From Aulostomus chinensis (taxonomy: Eukaryota; Chordata; Actinopteri; Syngnathiformes; Aulostomidae), in the NCBI GenBank assembly GCA_037954235.1, contig JBBMOA010000012.1:403501-467500 (forward strand): a stretch of DNA of 64,000 nt. Reading direction: 5' to 3'. Shown one piece after another: positions 1-64,000 of this stretch. The position numbers were made by a program, and so were the translations under genes. The notes under the pieces are model-generated. The model made no database searches, was not told the DNA's origin, and worked only from the letters and a program-made list of their open reading frames with translations. Every line of letters starts with the position of its first letter. Position 1 is the stretch's first letter.

Positions 1-54769
<54,769 letters not shown>

Positions 54770-55817
54770 AAAAACAATAATTGTTTAAAATTCATTTATA
54801 CCCCAATTTCCCTCATCCATAACCTTTTTGTTTAGTGAATTAGCAACAAAAAATCGACTTGATAAAGATCCAGATTTCTGTTCTTGTAAATATGAACTAT
54901 TTTTGTACCAAACTTGACATTCATTTATGCCAAACTAGACTAAAGTCTAAAGTTGTTATAAAATGTGCCATAGTGGATAACTATGACTTAGGATTTTTGA
55001 TCCATTTTTCTGTGACATGTACATAATGTATATAGCCGAATTTAACGGTTATGGGGAATGTATGCATTGTTATTTATGACAATAATATGAACTGAAACAA
55101 AATGAAACAAAATGTGGTTTAACAGGAGAAAGTTTCACCTGGAACGAATACCCTGTCAACCAAGAAACTAAAACATTGTGCCTCAACGATACGTTGACGT
55201 CTTAAGATTTACCTCAGCAGGTAGAGAGGCTCCCTGTTGACGTATGGAACTAGAAATTGAAAGACAAAGTTATTGTTTCCGACGCGCCTGAGCGTGCAAT
55301 ATTACAGTTTCCTTCTTGTGAATTATACCATGGGTTTAAGACCCTGAGTGCTGTTTGCATTACCCTCATGGAAGCAGCATGAAGTGGCCTTGTGCTCAGA
55401 CTGACTGTGTCATACCGCCATTTTGATGACCTGCTGAGAGTGCGAGCGGCCTGCACTCTCAGCTTTGAGCTCCTTTTATAAGAGCGCTGTTTCTGGCACA
55501 GGACAGCCGGATTGGCTTTTCTAAATGTTAACATCACCTGGCCATGATGAACGGGAGATCATTACCGGTTCTGCTGTGCAGAAGCAGCGCCATCTCTTGG
55601 AGGATAAACTAGTAAACATGTTTGAGTGTGTGTTTGTAGAGTTTAGTCAATTCAATAAGTCACTAGTCAGGGTTGACTTCACCGCAGCAAACCATCTCCT
55701 GTGAAAAACCAGAAGCTTTCCCTGAATTTTGGTTTATTGATGTGTTGATGTAGAATGAAATGAATCCTCCTTGAGTTTTGTGCATTATTGTTTTATTAAA
55801 GCATGACTTCAGCACTA
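54770..55817 (+). other. ttn: probable titin 3' UTR with ATTAAA signal
   Basis: AT-rich sequence after the stop without coding. The best forward polyadenylation candidate is ATTAAA at 55,795-55,800, followed by a GT/T-rich stretch. The extent is inferred from that signal only. Confidence 0.4.
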
Positions 55818-56022
55818 CACTACGTTTCCGGGTCCTTGTTCTAATGTTCACTTGTCCTGTGTTCATACTTCCAGCGACAGCTTTTTGTTCATATTTGATT
55901 CTTGTTCTAGGTTACAAGTTTTGCCTCATGCTATTTATGATAGCTGCAGTGTCCAACCTTCGGCACATTCTCAGTTTGAACTTCATAAGGAGACTGTTAT
56001 GACTTCTCTGAATAGTTACACG

Positions 56023-56235
56023 CCATCCATCCATCCATCCATCTTCTATTCTGCTTGTCCTGTTGGGAGGGGCCACAGCCTACCCTAACTGCCACTGAGT
56101 GAGGTCACTTGGTGGGGTTACCCTCCATCAGAGGTGTCGCATTTAGACAAACAGCCATATTTTTAGCATGTGGGAGGAAGTTGGAGCACCCAGAGAGAAC
56201 CCGAGTAGGCACGGAGAGAACATAGAAACTTCCCC
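56023..56235. repeat. teleost dispersed repeat with ATCC tandem
   Basis: Starts with about four CCAT units, then text resembling the widespread fish repeat (CTTCTATTCTGCTTGTCC; later GTGGGAGGAAG, CAGAGAGAACCC and GGAGAGAACAT). Diverged and truncated. The family (probably a non-LTR tail) is from memory of fish genomes and not certain. Confidence 0.6.
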
Positions 56236-58170
56236 AAGTTACAGAATAGTTTTTTAGATGATGAACAATGTTAACTGGAATAATGCTTGAAAGTTCCAAT
56301 CTGTAAAGTTTGGACTGCTGAATAATTGAATTTGCCAAATGGAATGGCCTACTACTAAAAATATGGTGTATGAGGTCAAGCAGCACCACCATGACTAGTG
56401 AGGCTTGTTAACACAGGATTAGGAAACTCACATTGCACTTCATCTGAATTTCAAGTCTAGATTTCTTAGTCTCAGAGTAAAGCTGGTAACACATATTTAG
56501 TCACATTTATATTTTAATGTTAGACAGTCGTCACCTGGTGTTAAATGGCCAGGCCTGTCATTGGCAAGGCAGTGATGTCACAAAGTAATGTCACATTAAA
56601 GCGATGAAAAAGATGAAATTAATTTCCACTGCAAAAAAGAGGGACGATTTTAAAGTGCATAAAAAACAGAAATTGAAAAGAAGTAAATGCTGAATTTCTT
56701 TAAGAGTTAAATAATCCTCCAAAATGGAGATGAATACGAAATTTAGAAAGTTTTAATTAGCAAAATATCAAACAAAAAAAACTCTACTTTAAATGGCTGT
56801 TTTTAACCTTTAAGCATTTTTGCACATTTACAAAATCCTTTTTGAGAATTATAGGGATAAAATATGTATTTGTTTTAATTGTAAAGTAAACGCATTAAAA
56901 TGATACAAGAGCATTTTCTAAGTAAAAGTCAGTGTTTTATTGTTATAAATCAAACAGTGAAACATTCGATCATGAGAACATTAGATTGTGATAAAGTTTC
57001 TTCCTCAACACATAAATCAACTCACATGCTTCATGCAAACATGTATTTACACATACAACACGAGAGCTAATGCCATGTGTTCTAGATTCTGCACAGTTCC
57101 AAGGGCCAAGTCCGCCTTATTTCTAGGGTGATGGTTGGACAAGAACAGCTAGTGAGACCACCCCTGGCTTAAACACACCCCATTGGTGTGAATGTAGATC
57201 TAGTATCTGATAATGGAAAAAATACACAGCATCAGGACCAGAGGACATGTAGCAGTTGAACTTCAGGTTTTTAAATACAATATACTGTTAGCTGCTAGTT
57301 GCCAGCTAAGTGCAGTCAAGACGATATGCATCTGGAGCATTATGGCAAACAGGAACTACTCTGACATCAAATATCTAAACATCACAATAACAAAAAAAGA
57401 TGTATGTTGTGGTATCCCAACACAGGAGGCGTTCAAACGGATGTGATATGAACATGAAGGCCGCGAGAGAGGTGAAATGTTTCAAGCAGGAATGAAAGTT
57501 GGCAATTCATCCTTGGTGGAATTGATAACGAGACATTTAGCTGCAGTTAATTACCTTAAAGGGTTAATCCACAAGTGTACAACCATGCTGGCCTCAGGAC
57601 CAGGTTAGTATCCTCTCCCAGATAAAGGCTAGCAGGGTTCACACTTGAACCAGACGTTTGTTGAAATATGGTTTTATTATCTTAAACAGAGCAACTGCTG
57701 GCTACTACTTCAAGCTGACACAACATCTCTGAGGTGATAGGTAGCAAGAAAGAGGATAGACCAAAATAGGCAGCTGCATGCTACCAGACGAGGTCAGGCG
57801 CCAACCGTGTTTAACGTCTGGCGTTGTGGAAGAAAAAGCATTTCTGGCGGGAGTTACAACTTCCTGGAGGAAAGAAAACGAGAACGCAGGTGGAGAGGAC
57901 ATCAAGGAGGCGCGTTTTAAACTCTGTTCAACCAGAGGCGTTCCTGAGGCTGTGTCCTCCCGCCTGTCACCGACACGCTCACTGACTTCCTCATGACACA
58001 CGGGGTCATGTGATACACACCAGTAACAGACCACCATCAGTTCTACTGCAGTAAATGTGTCACTTTGTTACTGCTGACAATCTGAATCTTTGGAACAAGT
58101 GTTTGGAGCTACAGAAAAAACATCAAAACAGGTATTTGTCTTTTTTATATAAAAAATGTAAAAAAAATTT

Positions 58171-58260
58171 AATCGGCCCATATATCAGTCATCAGAAATT
58201 TTTATTCCCTAACATCAAAATCAGCATCGGCCCCCAAAAAATCCATATCAGCACCAACAA
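58171..58260. repeat. fragment of a fish DNA-transposon-like repeat
   Basis: The CGGCCCATATATCAG and AGCATCGGCCCCCAAAAAATC motifs resemble a common fish hAT-type consensus built on ATATCGG/ATCGGCC units. Only about 90 bases are recognisable; no ends or target site found. Confidence 0.45.
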
Positions 58261-61200
58261 GACAGGCGTAACAAAAAAAAGGTGGCAAAAAAAAACAAAG
58301 ACAGGAAGTAACACGAAGAGGGCACTCAAAGAAACAACATTTCAAAATAAAATGAGAAGTGACAAGAACACAAAGCACAGACATACAAAGTAAAACTACG
58401 AGTACAGAGATCAAAACTAGAGTCCAGAATGTCTTAGTACGTCCAGCTTGAACGGATGCCACCATTTAGCTCATTCTCACTGGTTACTATATTCCATCAG
58501 TGTTCTCTTAACATTGCAGATCTAAATCCATATTCACTGAGATTAGATCACGTCTACTGAGGGTACACCTGTCTGAAGTCTGAACCCTGATGTTCTCAAA
58601 CGCTCTTTGGCGAGCTAAGCCAGAACGACTACTAAGTTTGATCGCACAGCACTATTTCAGACAGTGGCGACACCATGGTACCAAATGGCAGCAGAATTAA
58701 GCCTTCCTGCCTCTGGCCTCATTCTGGCCTCTTCATCCAACACACGTGCAAGCTAGAGATCTAAGAGCCGTTCTATTAACACCTGAGCACGCATCCACAT
58801 GTACACAGGAGCTGATCAAAACCATACAAAAAGAACTTGGACACTTTTAACTGTCAACTAAAAGTCTACTGCAGAGACGCACCCTATTTCCTAATCAACT
58901 GGCCCACTAACCATCAAGAAACAGGGGGTTCAGACTTATGAGGGCCTGCATGACACGGCTAACACCCCAGCGGTATCAGCTCCAACCCAAGCAAGGACAT
59001 CCTCCATGACAGTCATGATCCACCTTCATCTATCTGCAGAGGTCCTGCAGAGAAGGCATGATTTTGCTACCATGGGGAAAACGATCGCCCACCACTAAAA
59101 GTACACAGGATGTGCCAGCCAGTCTCCAGCGCTTCCAGAAGGGCAGAGCCATTTGATACCCCTGAGTCTGCTGAGCAGTCAATGACACAACCTAGTACAG
59201 AAACCAGCTTGGTCTGCTGAGCTACCGGGAGAATTAGGAGAATAAAAACACCCACCAGGGGTTAGCCATGGCCACTCATCATCAGAGGCGGCAATCTCAG
59301 TTCTTATCAGGGTCCAGACCACACCTGTCACACACATACCCTGGATCTGCTCCACCTTTCTGCCTATTTAGCTTCTCATCACCACTGTCTCAGATGTGCT
59401 GATTCATGTGTTTCAGACCTGCTCTTGGTGTCATGGGATAACTTAAGCTGGGATTTGGTGCGATATAAATAAAATTGTCTGGACTTGGCAAGACAAGGGA
59501 CAAGATTTTTGGTCCATTCTGGATTTTTCATAGTAAAAGTACCAATCCTGTATCAGTCAGTGTGCAGAGCAAATATCTTGCAGCAATTTAGTTTTTCAGC
59601 TGCATTATTTCAGCTTTTCAGTTTCAGCTTGTCTAGGAGCTACGGCTTTACGGTGCTCGCTTACAGGGTATTTCATGAACACCACCAGGATTATCTCTTC
59701 GTCACAGAGCACTAAGCCCAAGCTGAAATAACCATAGGCACAAATGTGCACCTTGCACCACGCTCTGGCTGGTACAGCGTAGATCTGCTCTTGCATCATT
59801 AACACAAACACAAACACAATTAATAGGACTCACCGCACATCCTCTATGTAAGCTGCATTTTTGTATTTGTATTGTTTTTTTTCATCCTCATTCAGAAGGT
59901 TATGACCCAGACTGGGATGGCCTGGGGGCTGTTTCTGGACCATGGGCCATAAATAGCCCATGTGTACCCCACCAATGCAGCACTGCTCTATGAACTAAGA
60001 TAAGAAGTGGATTACAAACTAATAAGAGTGGTCAGCCACCTCGCCAGTCCTGTCTGTGAGGCTCAGGTAGCAACACCTGGAGGGAGAGTGTGCGAATGTC
60101 ATGTGCATGGCACATCAATCAAAGACCACGACACACTTTTTCCAGTTTGACAGACAGACATACTGGATGCACAGCAGAGGGAAAAATCATTCCTTTTTTT
60201 TCATGTCCTGTAATTCATAACTTTCATTTTTTGCCACATCGATGCAATAGCAATATATATTTCATTAAAGTTTTTATCATCAGTGTTCTAATTATACATG
60301 GTCTTTGTCTCCGCATAGTCATGAAAAAAGGGTTGTTTACGGAAAGGTTTTGTCACAGTTTCATCGATTAAATGAACACTGTTCATGGATGATGTGCTCT
60401 TAGTTTGAGTCTCACCTGGAAACAAGACAATCTCCTGAACCCATTTGCAGCAGGAAACAGAATTGGAATTGAAAGGTCTTGTCAGTCCACATTGAAGATG
60501 AAGTCTGATGTTGAATCACAGGAACTGGAAGAAATCTTTGTTCTCATTGTACATTGATATGAAATGCGTCCCCCAGGTTGCTGACAGGAGAGTTAAACTA
60601 ACACACGTCATTGATGGCGGCAGTGCACACATCTATCCTGTCCACAAGCTGGTCAACTGGTAGACCTCAACTCCAAACCCAGAGGAACTTTTGGCAGTGT
60701 CAGTCTTCAGACAAGGGTTCTGCAACAACACAAATCTAGAGTTAGTTCTAGGCTTGTACTACTGCTAGTTGAGATTGGTTCTGATTGTGTACCCCCCATT
60801 GAACTGTTAACCTTTCACAAATTTGAGAGTCACCACTGAATGGACGATACATGGATGTCAGCATTCCTTTACAGTTGTTCACCTCTGCACAGAAGGACTG
60901 GTTACGCTTTTATGAACGTTCTCGTGTTGGACAAAACTTTTCCTGGCTAAGAGTCCATTTTTTTTGCTGTCAAAATGTAAAGAACTGCCTCGAGAGTCAC
61001 CAACTCTGGACTGGCTGTCAAATCATCTCGACAGAAAAGTGATGAAGTGAAGGTCAAAACTGCTGCAGTCCACCAAAGACTACACATACCACCTCGCCCC
61101 ATCTGCTGGTCACAAATGAGTCACTGAGAGCCCAAAAGACTGATCATCAGTGTAAGCTTGTTTCTGTAGCAGAGTCACGGCTACCACCCCTAAAACTAGT

Positions 61201-61378
61201 CATGACAGATGCCAGGCGTCAAGGTGGTGGGACCAGAAACTCTGATAAGCTGACAGCTGTCAAAGACACCAGCAGCCTGGAGGGATTCCACCCAGAGGGT
61301 CAAAGAGAAGGAAGACAAACAGCTAGGAGAACATGCCGCTCTTGTTACTAAAGAAATGAAACTAAAAACCCAACAACT

Positions 61379-61671
61379 TCAGAAGCAAGTCATCCCATCC
61401 GGCTCGGTAGCTGTGGTCGCTGTGGTTCCACCTTCAACCAAAAACACAGCCACACTGGACTTGAACTGGCTGATTTTCGGGAAGATTATACTTTTATGGC
61501 TCTGACCGCTGTTACAGTTGCTGAACTCAAGGTCTGGGTCAAGACCTGTATCTGTGGAAAAAACCCATGAGGCTGGACGCCATTTCTTCAGGGTATAGGG
61601 TGTCTTGACCCGACGTTTGATTTTCTCTCCTGAAGCGCTCAGGGCACCAAGATCTGTCAGAGCTGCATCAT
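61379..61671 (-). CDS. bmpr2: bmpr2 last coding exon
   Basis: Acceptor TTTTCCTCAG|AT in phase 1; stop TGA at 61,379-61,381; 293 bp. S-G-E-K-I-K-R-R-V-K-T-P-Y-T-L-K-K-W-R-P is nearly the human sequence. The splice position corresponds to the human last intron. Confidence 0.92.
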
Positions 61672-64000
61672 CTGAGGAAAAGAACAAATGAGAGAAAGTC
61701 AAGATAAAGAAGACATCATGAGAATTCCTCACCCGAGTTGACAGATGCCTGATGAGATCATCCATTATTCTGAGAGTTCCCTGATTGACGACTGGGTTGA
61801 CTGACAGAAATGGAACATTCAGAGAAGTTCATTCTACATAAACTCGTCTTCCTCTCTCACCAGGTGACTTTAGTCAGTTGATGTTCAGCTTCTTGATTAT
61901 TCATTACAACAGTTTTGTCATTCTGAGCAGGTCACAACATGAGATTCCTTCTCTTTACTCCACTGCTTTCTACTAGCAATAAAGTATTTTCACTTGAGTG
62001 TATCAAAGCAAATACTTGTTAAAACACAATTTAAAAAAAATCAAGGACTTTTGTTGCACATGGTGCTGGTACTTCAGAGTTAGGGTTAGGGTTGCAGGTC
62101 TGTTTATATGGCCTCTGCAACAACTGCCCCCTGTATGTGTGTTACCTGCCCCACAGGGAAGGTGGTGATGAACCCTGATCTTTGATTTAACATCATCACT
62201 GTTAGGTTCCAATACCCTAATAAAATGGATTATTGACCATAGTCACATTTGTCAACCAGAAAGCCATGTCCCTAGCTGATGACATCATTCTCACTGTGTT
62301 AACTTGTATCAGAGGTTTGGGTTGTGTCAAGTTTTACTTGTTTTCATCATTTGTCCTCTGTGATTAAAAATAAACTAAATCATATGGACTTACCAGATGA
62401 GGTGTAGGACAAGGACAAGTCCAGGGAACAGGGACGCTCAGGCCTTCTGGCCTTGGCTTGTCCCAACTGGGGCCGCAATAAACAAAGAGCCTGTGGCTCT
62501 AAAGCTGGAGGTACTGGATCTGAGGCTTCTGGACCCAAAGATCTTGAACTGTGTGATTTGAAAACTGGAATTCCTTGATTATATGAGGCTCGATTATCTT
62601 GAGATGTGACTTCTGGATCTTCCACTGACAAATGTTCCACTAGAATTGGGGGCCTTGGACCTGTTGCCTGAGTCACTAGAGCTAGTGTTGGTGAAGTGGG
62701 ATCAGTTGAGGCAGCAGTCAAGGTATCTAAAACGAGGCCTTTAGACGAAGGAGTGGAGTTCTTCGGGTCAGGTTCCTCTGCTTGCTGAGCTATGCTTCGT
62801 GGTGCATCTGCAGTGGTCGAATGGACCAGATGACCCTTGGGCCTGTCAGTACATCCAGGGGTTGGCACCATGTTTTCTGCAGTGGATATCTGGATACGTG
62901 GGCCTGAATCTGCAGTGGAAAGAACCTTCATGGTCAGGGCTTTGACAGATGATGCTGGTGATCCACTGATGAGCTGGCTTGGTGACCAGGGGCTGCCAGT
63001 GCCTTGACCCTGACTGACCCCTGAACCCACCAGCATTTCAAGCTCAACATCTACACTCTTGATCTGTAAATCAGACCCCAATGCAAGCCTGTTGTTGTTG
63101 TTATTGGAGTTTGAACGTCGTCCAGACAGAATATTTGGTGCTCGTGATTGATGCTGAAGATGTAGGTTCTGGGTGTTCTGCTGTTCACCCCTCAGCAGTG
63201 GTTCATATTCGTCAGGACTAGTGTTCAGCAGGTTCACGTGGCTGTCTTCTCCTGTAATCATCCCTCTCGCCATCTTGTCTTCCTCTTCTACCTGTGGCCC
63301 GGCCAGGTTCGTCCGTCCTCCATCGATTGTATCACTCATTCTCAGGGTGGGGACACCAGCACTGTAGCTGTTAGCAGCCACTGTTGGTGGATGTACACGG
63401 TTCCTTGTTGTGACACAGCCTCTGGCTCTGGTGTTGTTGGTCACTGTGGTCACCAAGTGAGGCTCAGCAGCTGCCGCAGCTGTAAGCATGTTCATTTTGG
63501 CTACGCCTGTCTCCACCTTCAAGCAAAAAACTTTATTAGAGACAACTATACAGATAAAGGCAAATATGTCAACAGACACTGTGTTACTCAAAGAGTCAAA
63601 ATGGAGGTCCAGGTTTACCTGATCAGATCTCACCCATTGGTGCTTCCCCAGCTTAAGATGAATGGAGGACAAGGTCTCCTTGGTTCTGGGGAGGGAGAGG
63701 TTGGAGGGCCTCTGGAGGCGGTTCTCTTGTTTAGTGAGGCAGGGAATGGAGGAAGAGAGAGGAATTCCAACGCCACTTACATCCCCCTGTTCACCATCAA
63801 GGGTCAACAGTGAGCTGTTCTCCTGGAACAAGAACAAACCTCAGGTTACAGCAACAAGCAGCAGCAAATAAGGTAGCAAAGATAACTGTATGATTGTAGT
63901 ACCTTTGGAGCTTGTGGTATGTGAAAGGACAGATGGGATGAACAAAAATGTTTCTGGGAATACTCCATCAGGACTTCCTTCGTACTTTCCTGCAGGTTCT
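61379..64000 (-). CDS. bmpr2: bone morphogenetic protein receptor type 2, C-terminal tail (partial gene)
   Basis: Single-pass serine/threonine kinase receptor for BMP ligands; only the long cytoplasmic tail specific to the type II receptor is in the window. Landmarks shared with human BMPR2, in order: N-L-Q-E-S and L-M-E-Y-S, V-E-T-G-V-A-K-M-N, A-E-P-H-L-V-T, S-P-D-E-Y-E-P-L-L-R, N-S-N-N-N-N, R-R-P-E-R-P-C-S-L-D-L-S, G-E-K-I-K-R-R-V-K-T-P-Y and K-K-W-R-P-A-S-W-V, ending G-M-T-C-F (human G-M-N-C-L). Four exons are seen; the kinase and ligand-binding exons lie beyond the right edge. Teleosts have two copies (a, b); not resolved. It is convergent with titin. Both genes are on human 2q but not adjacent there. 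Confidence 0.93.
61672..62393 (-). other. bmpr2: bmpr2 last intron, 722 bp
   Basis: No coding. It includes a short TTAGGG-like stretch near 62,078-62,094 that is too short to be a telomeric array. Nothing else recognised. Confidence 0.8.
62394..63516 (-). CDS. bmpr2: bmpr2 main tail exon, 1,123 bp
   Basis: Acceptor TTGCTTGAAG|GTG in phase 0 and donor TCATCTG|GTAAGT in phase 1, 374 codons. V-E-T-G-V-A-K-M-N starts it; S-P-D-E-Y-E-P-L-L-R and R-R-P-E-R-P-C-S-L-D-L-S are conserved. Between them lies a Ser/Thr/Pro-rich stretch longer than in human. Confidence 0.9.
63619..63822 (-). CDS. bmpr2: bmpr2 tail exon, 204 bp
   Basis: Acceptor TTGTTCCAG|GAG and donor GATCAG|GTAAAC, phase 0 to 0, 68 codons. 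It includes T-K-Q-E-N-R-L-Q-R-P-S-N-L-S-L-P, matching human P-K-Q-Q-N-L-P-K-R-P-T-S-L-P-L. A second possible donor, TGG|GTGAGA, lies 12 bases upstream. Confidence 0.83.
63903..64000 (-). CDS. bmpr2: bmpr2 tail exon (5' end outside window)
   Basis: Open frame reading N-L-Q-E-S-T-K-E-V-L-M-E-Y-S-Q-K, matching human N-L-K-E-S with L-M-E-H-S-L-K. Donor AAG|GTACTA in phase 0 (exon end at 63,903). An 80-bp intron follows. Confidence 0.85.

Larger units (their letters stand above)
54770..61378. other. region between convergent titin and bmpr2 stop codons
   Basis: About 6.6 kb without a convincing gene; the open frames are short, show no domain and have no supporting splice structure. It should contain the titin 3' UTR and the 3' UTR of bmpr2, which is long in mammals. 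Reverse-strand AATAAA candidates lie at 58,201-58,206, 57,673-57,678 and 56,936-56,941; none can be chosen from sequence alone. Repeats are listed separately. Confidence 0.7.

Noticed and set aside
57213..57996. Short open frames in the intergenic region as small genes (also 59,485-59,817, 60,090-60,371 and 60,851-61,042)
   Set aside because: No domain, no conserved motif and no splice context. They lie where UTR and repeats are expected.
59895..60000. GC-richer stretch with GGGCCATAAATAGCCCATG as a transposon end or stem-loop
   Set aside because: A short palindrome-like segment without a partner end or target-site repeat; not enough to call an element.
62078..62094. TTAGGG-like interstitial telomere repeat in the bmpr2 intron
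   Set aside because: Only about two and a half units; expected by chance and common in introns.
62380..63837. A single-exon 485-residue novel Ser/Pro-rich protein on the - strand
   Set aside because: Sequence landmarks identify it as the bmpr2 tail. The continuous frame includes a 102-nt intron, the end of an upstream intron and a few intron-derived codons at its 3' end.

Overview
The window is teleost fish DNA. Its coding sequence is unmistakably vertebrate, but the introns are short (mostly 80-350 bases) and rich in (TA)n, (TG)n and (CA)n microsatellites. It also carries dispersed repeats of fish type, such as an ATCC-tailed repeat near 56.0 kb and hAT-like sequences.

Bases 1 to 54,769 on the + strand are the 3' half of a titin gene, read here as 58 exons. 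They run from the end of the A-band D-zone through the whole C-zone and P-zone into the kinase and M-band exon and the stop codon. The domains follow the titin order. A last D-zone block (Ig)-Fn-Fn-Fn comes first, followed by exactly eleven 11-domain super-repeats of the form [Ig-Fn-Fn][Ig-Fn-Fn-Fn][Ig-Fn-Fn-Fn]. Then come Ig-Ig-Fn-Fn-Ig-Ig-Fn, the titin kinase and M-band Ig domains M1 to M5. Five super-repeats lie whole inside one uninterrupted exon of 17,325 bp (12,222-29,546, 58 domains). Nearly all introns are phase 1 and sit at domain boundaries.

The 3' end is unusual. After M5 and an expanded Lys-Ser-Pro region, the gene skips everything equivalent to M6-M9. A 113-bp intron joins it to a short last exon that keeps only the C-terminal third to half of M10, ending in the titin tail G-S-D-S-T-V-N-I-H-I-R-S-M. 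The kinase also departs from the human one: Ala stands where the autoinhibitory Tyr170 should be, and the DFG-equivalent reads ELG. I take this to be one of the two teleost titin paralogs, with a shortened and modified M-band end. Which paralog (ttna or ttnb) cannot be decided here.

Bases 54,770 to 61,378 contain no convincing gene. They should hold the titin 3' UTR, the (probably long) 3' UTR of the next gene, and repeats. From 61,379 to the window end, on the - strand, are the last four exons seen of a type II BMP receptor gene (bmpr2), encoding only the long cytoplasmic tail. It lies tail to tail with titin. Two short introns, one of them 102 nt, in frame and stop-free, interrupt a stretch that I remember as a single exon in human BMPR2.

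I found no bacterial, viral or CRISPR-like system. The points worth a second look are the M-band truncation, the kinase gate substitution, low-complexity inserts at one recurring super-repeat position, a hAT-like insertion pressed against a splice acceptor, and the bmpr2 tail introns.
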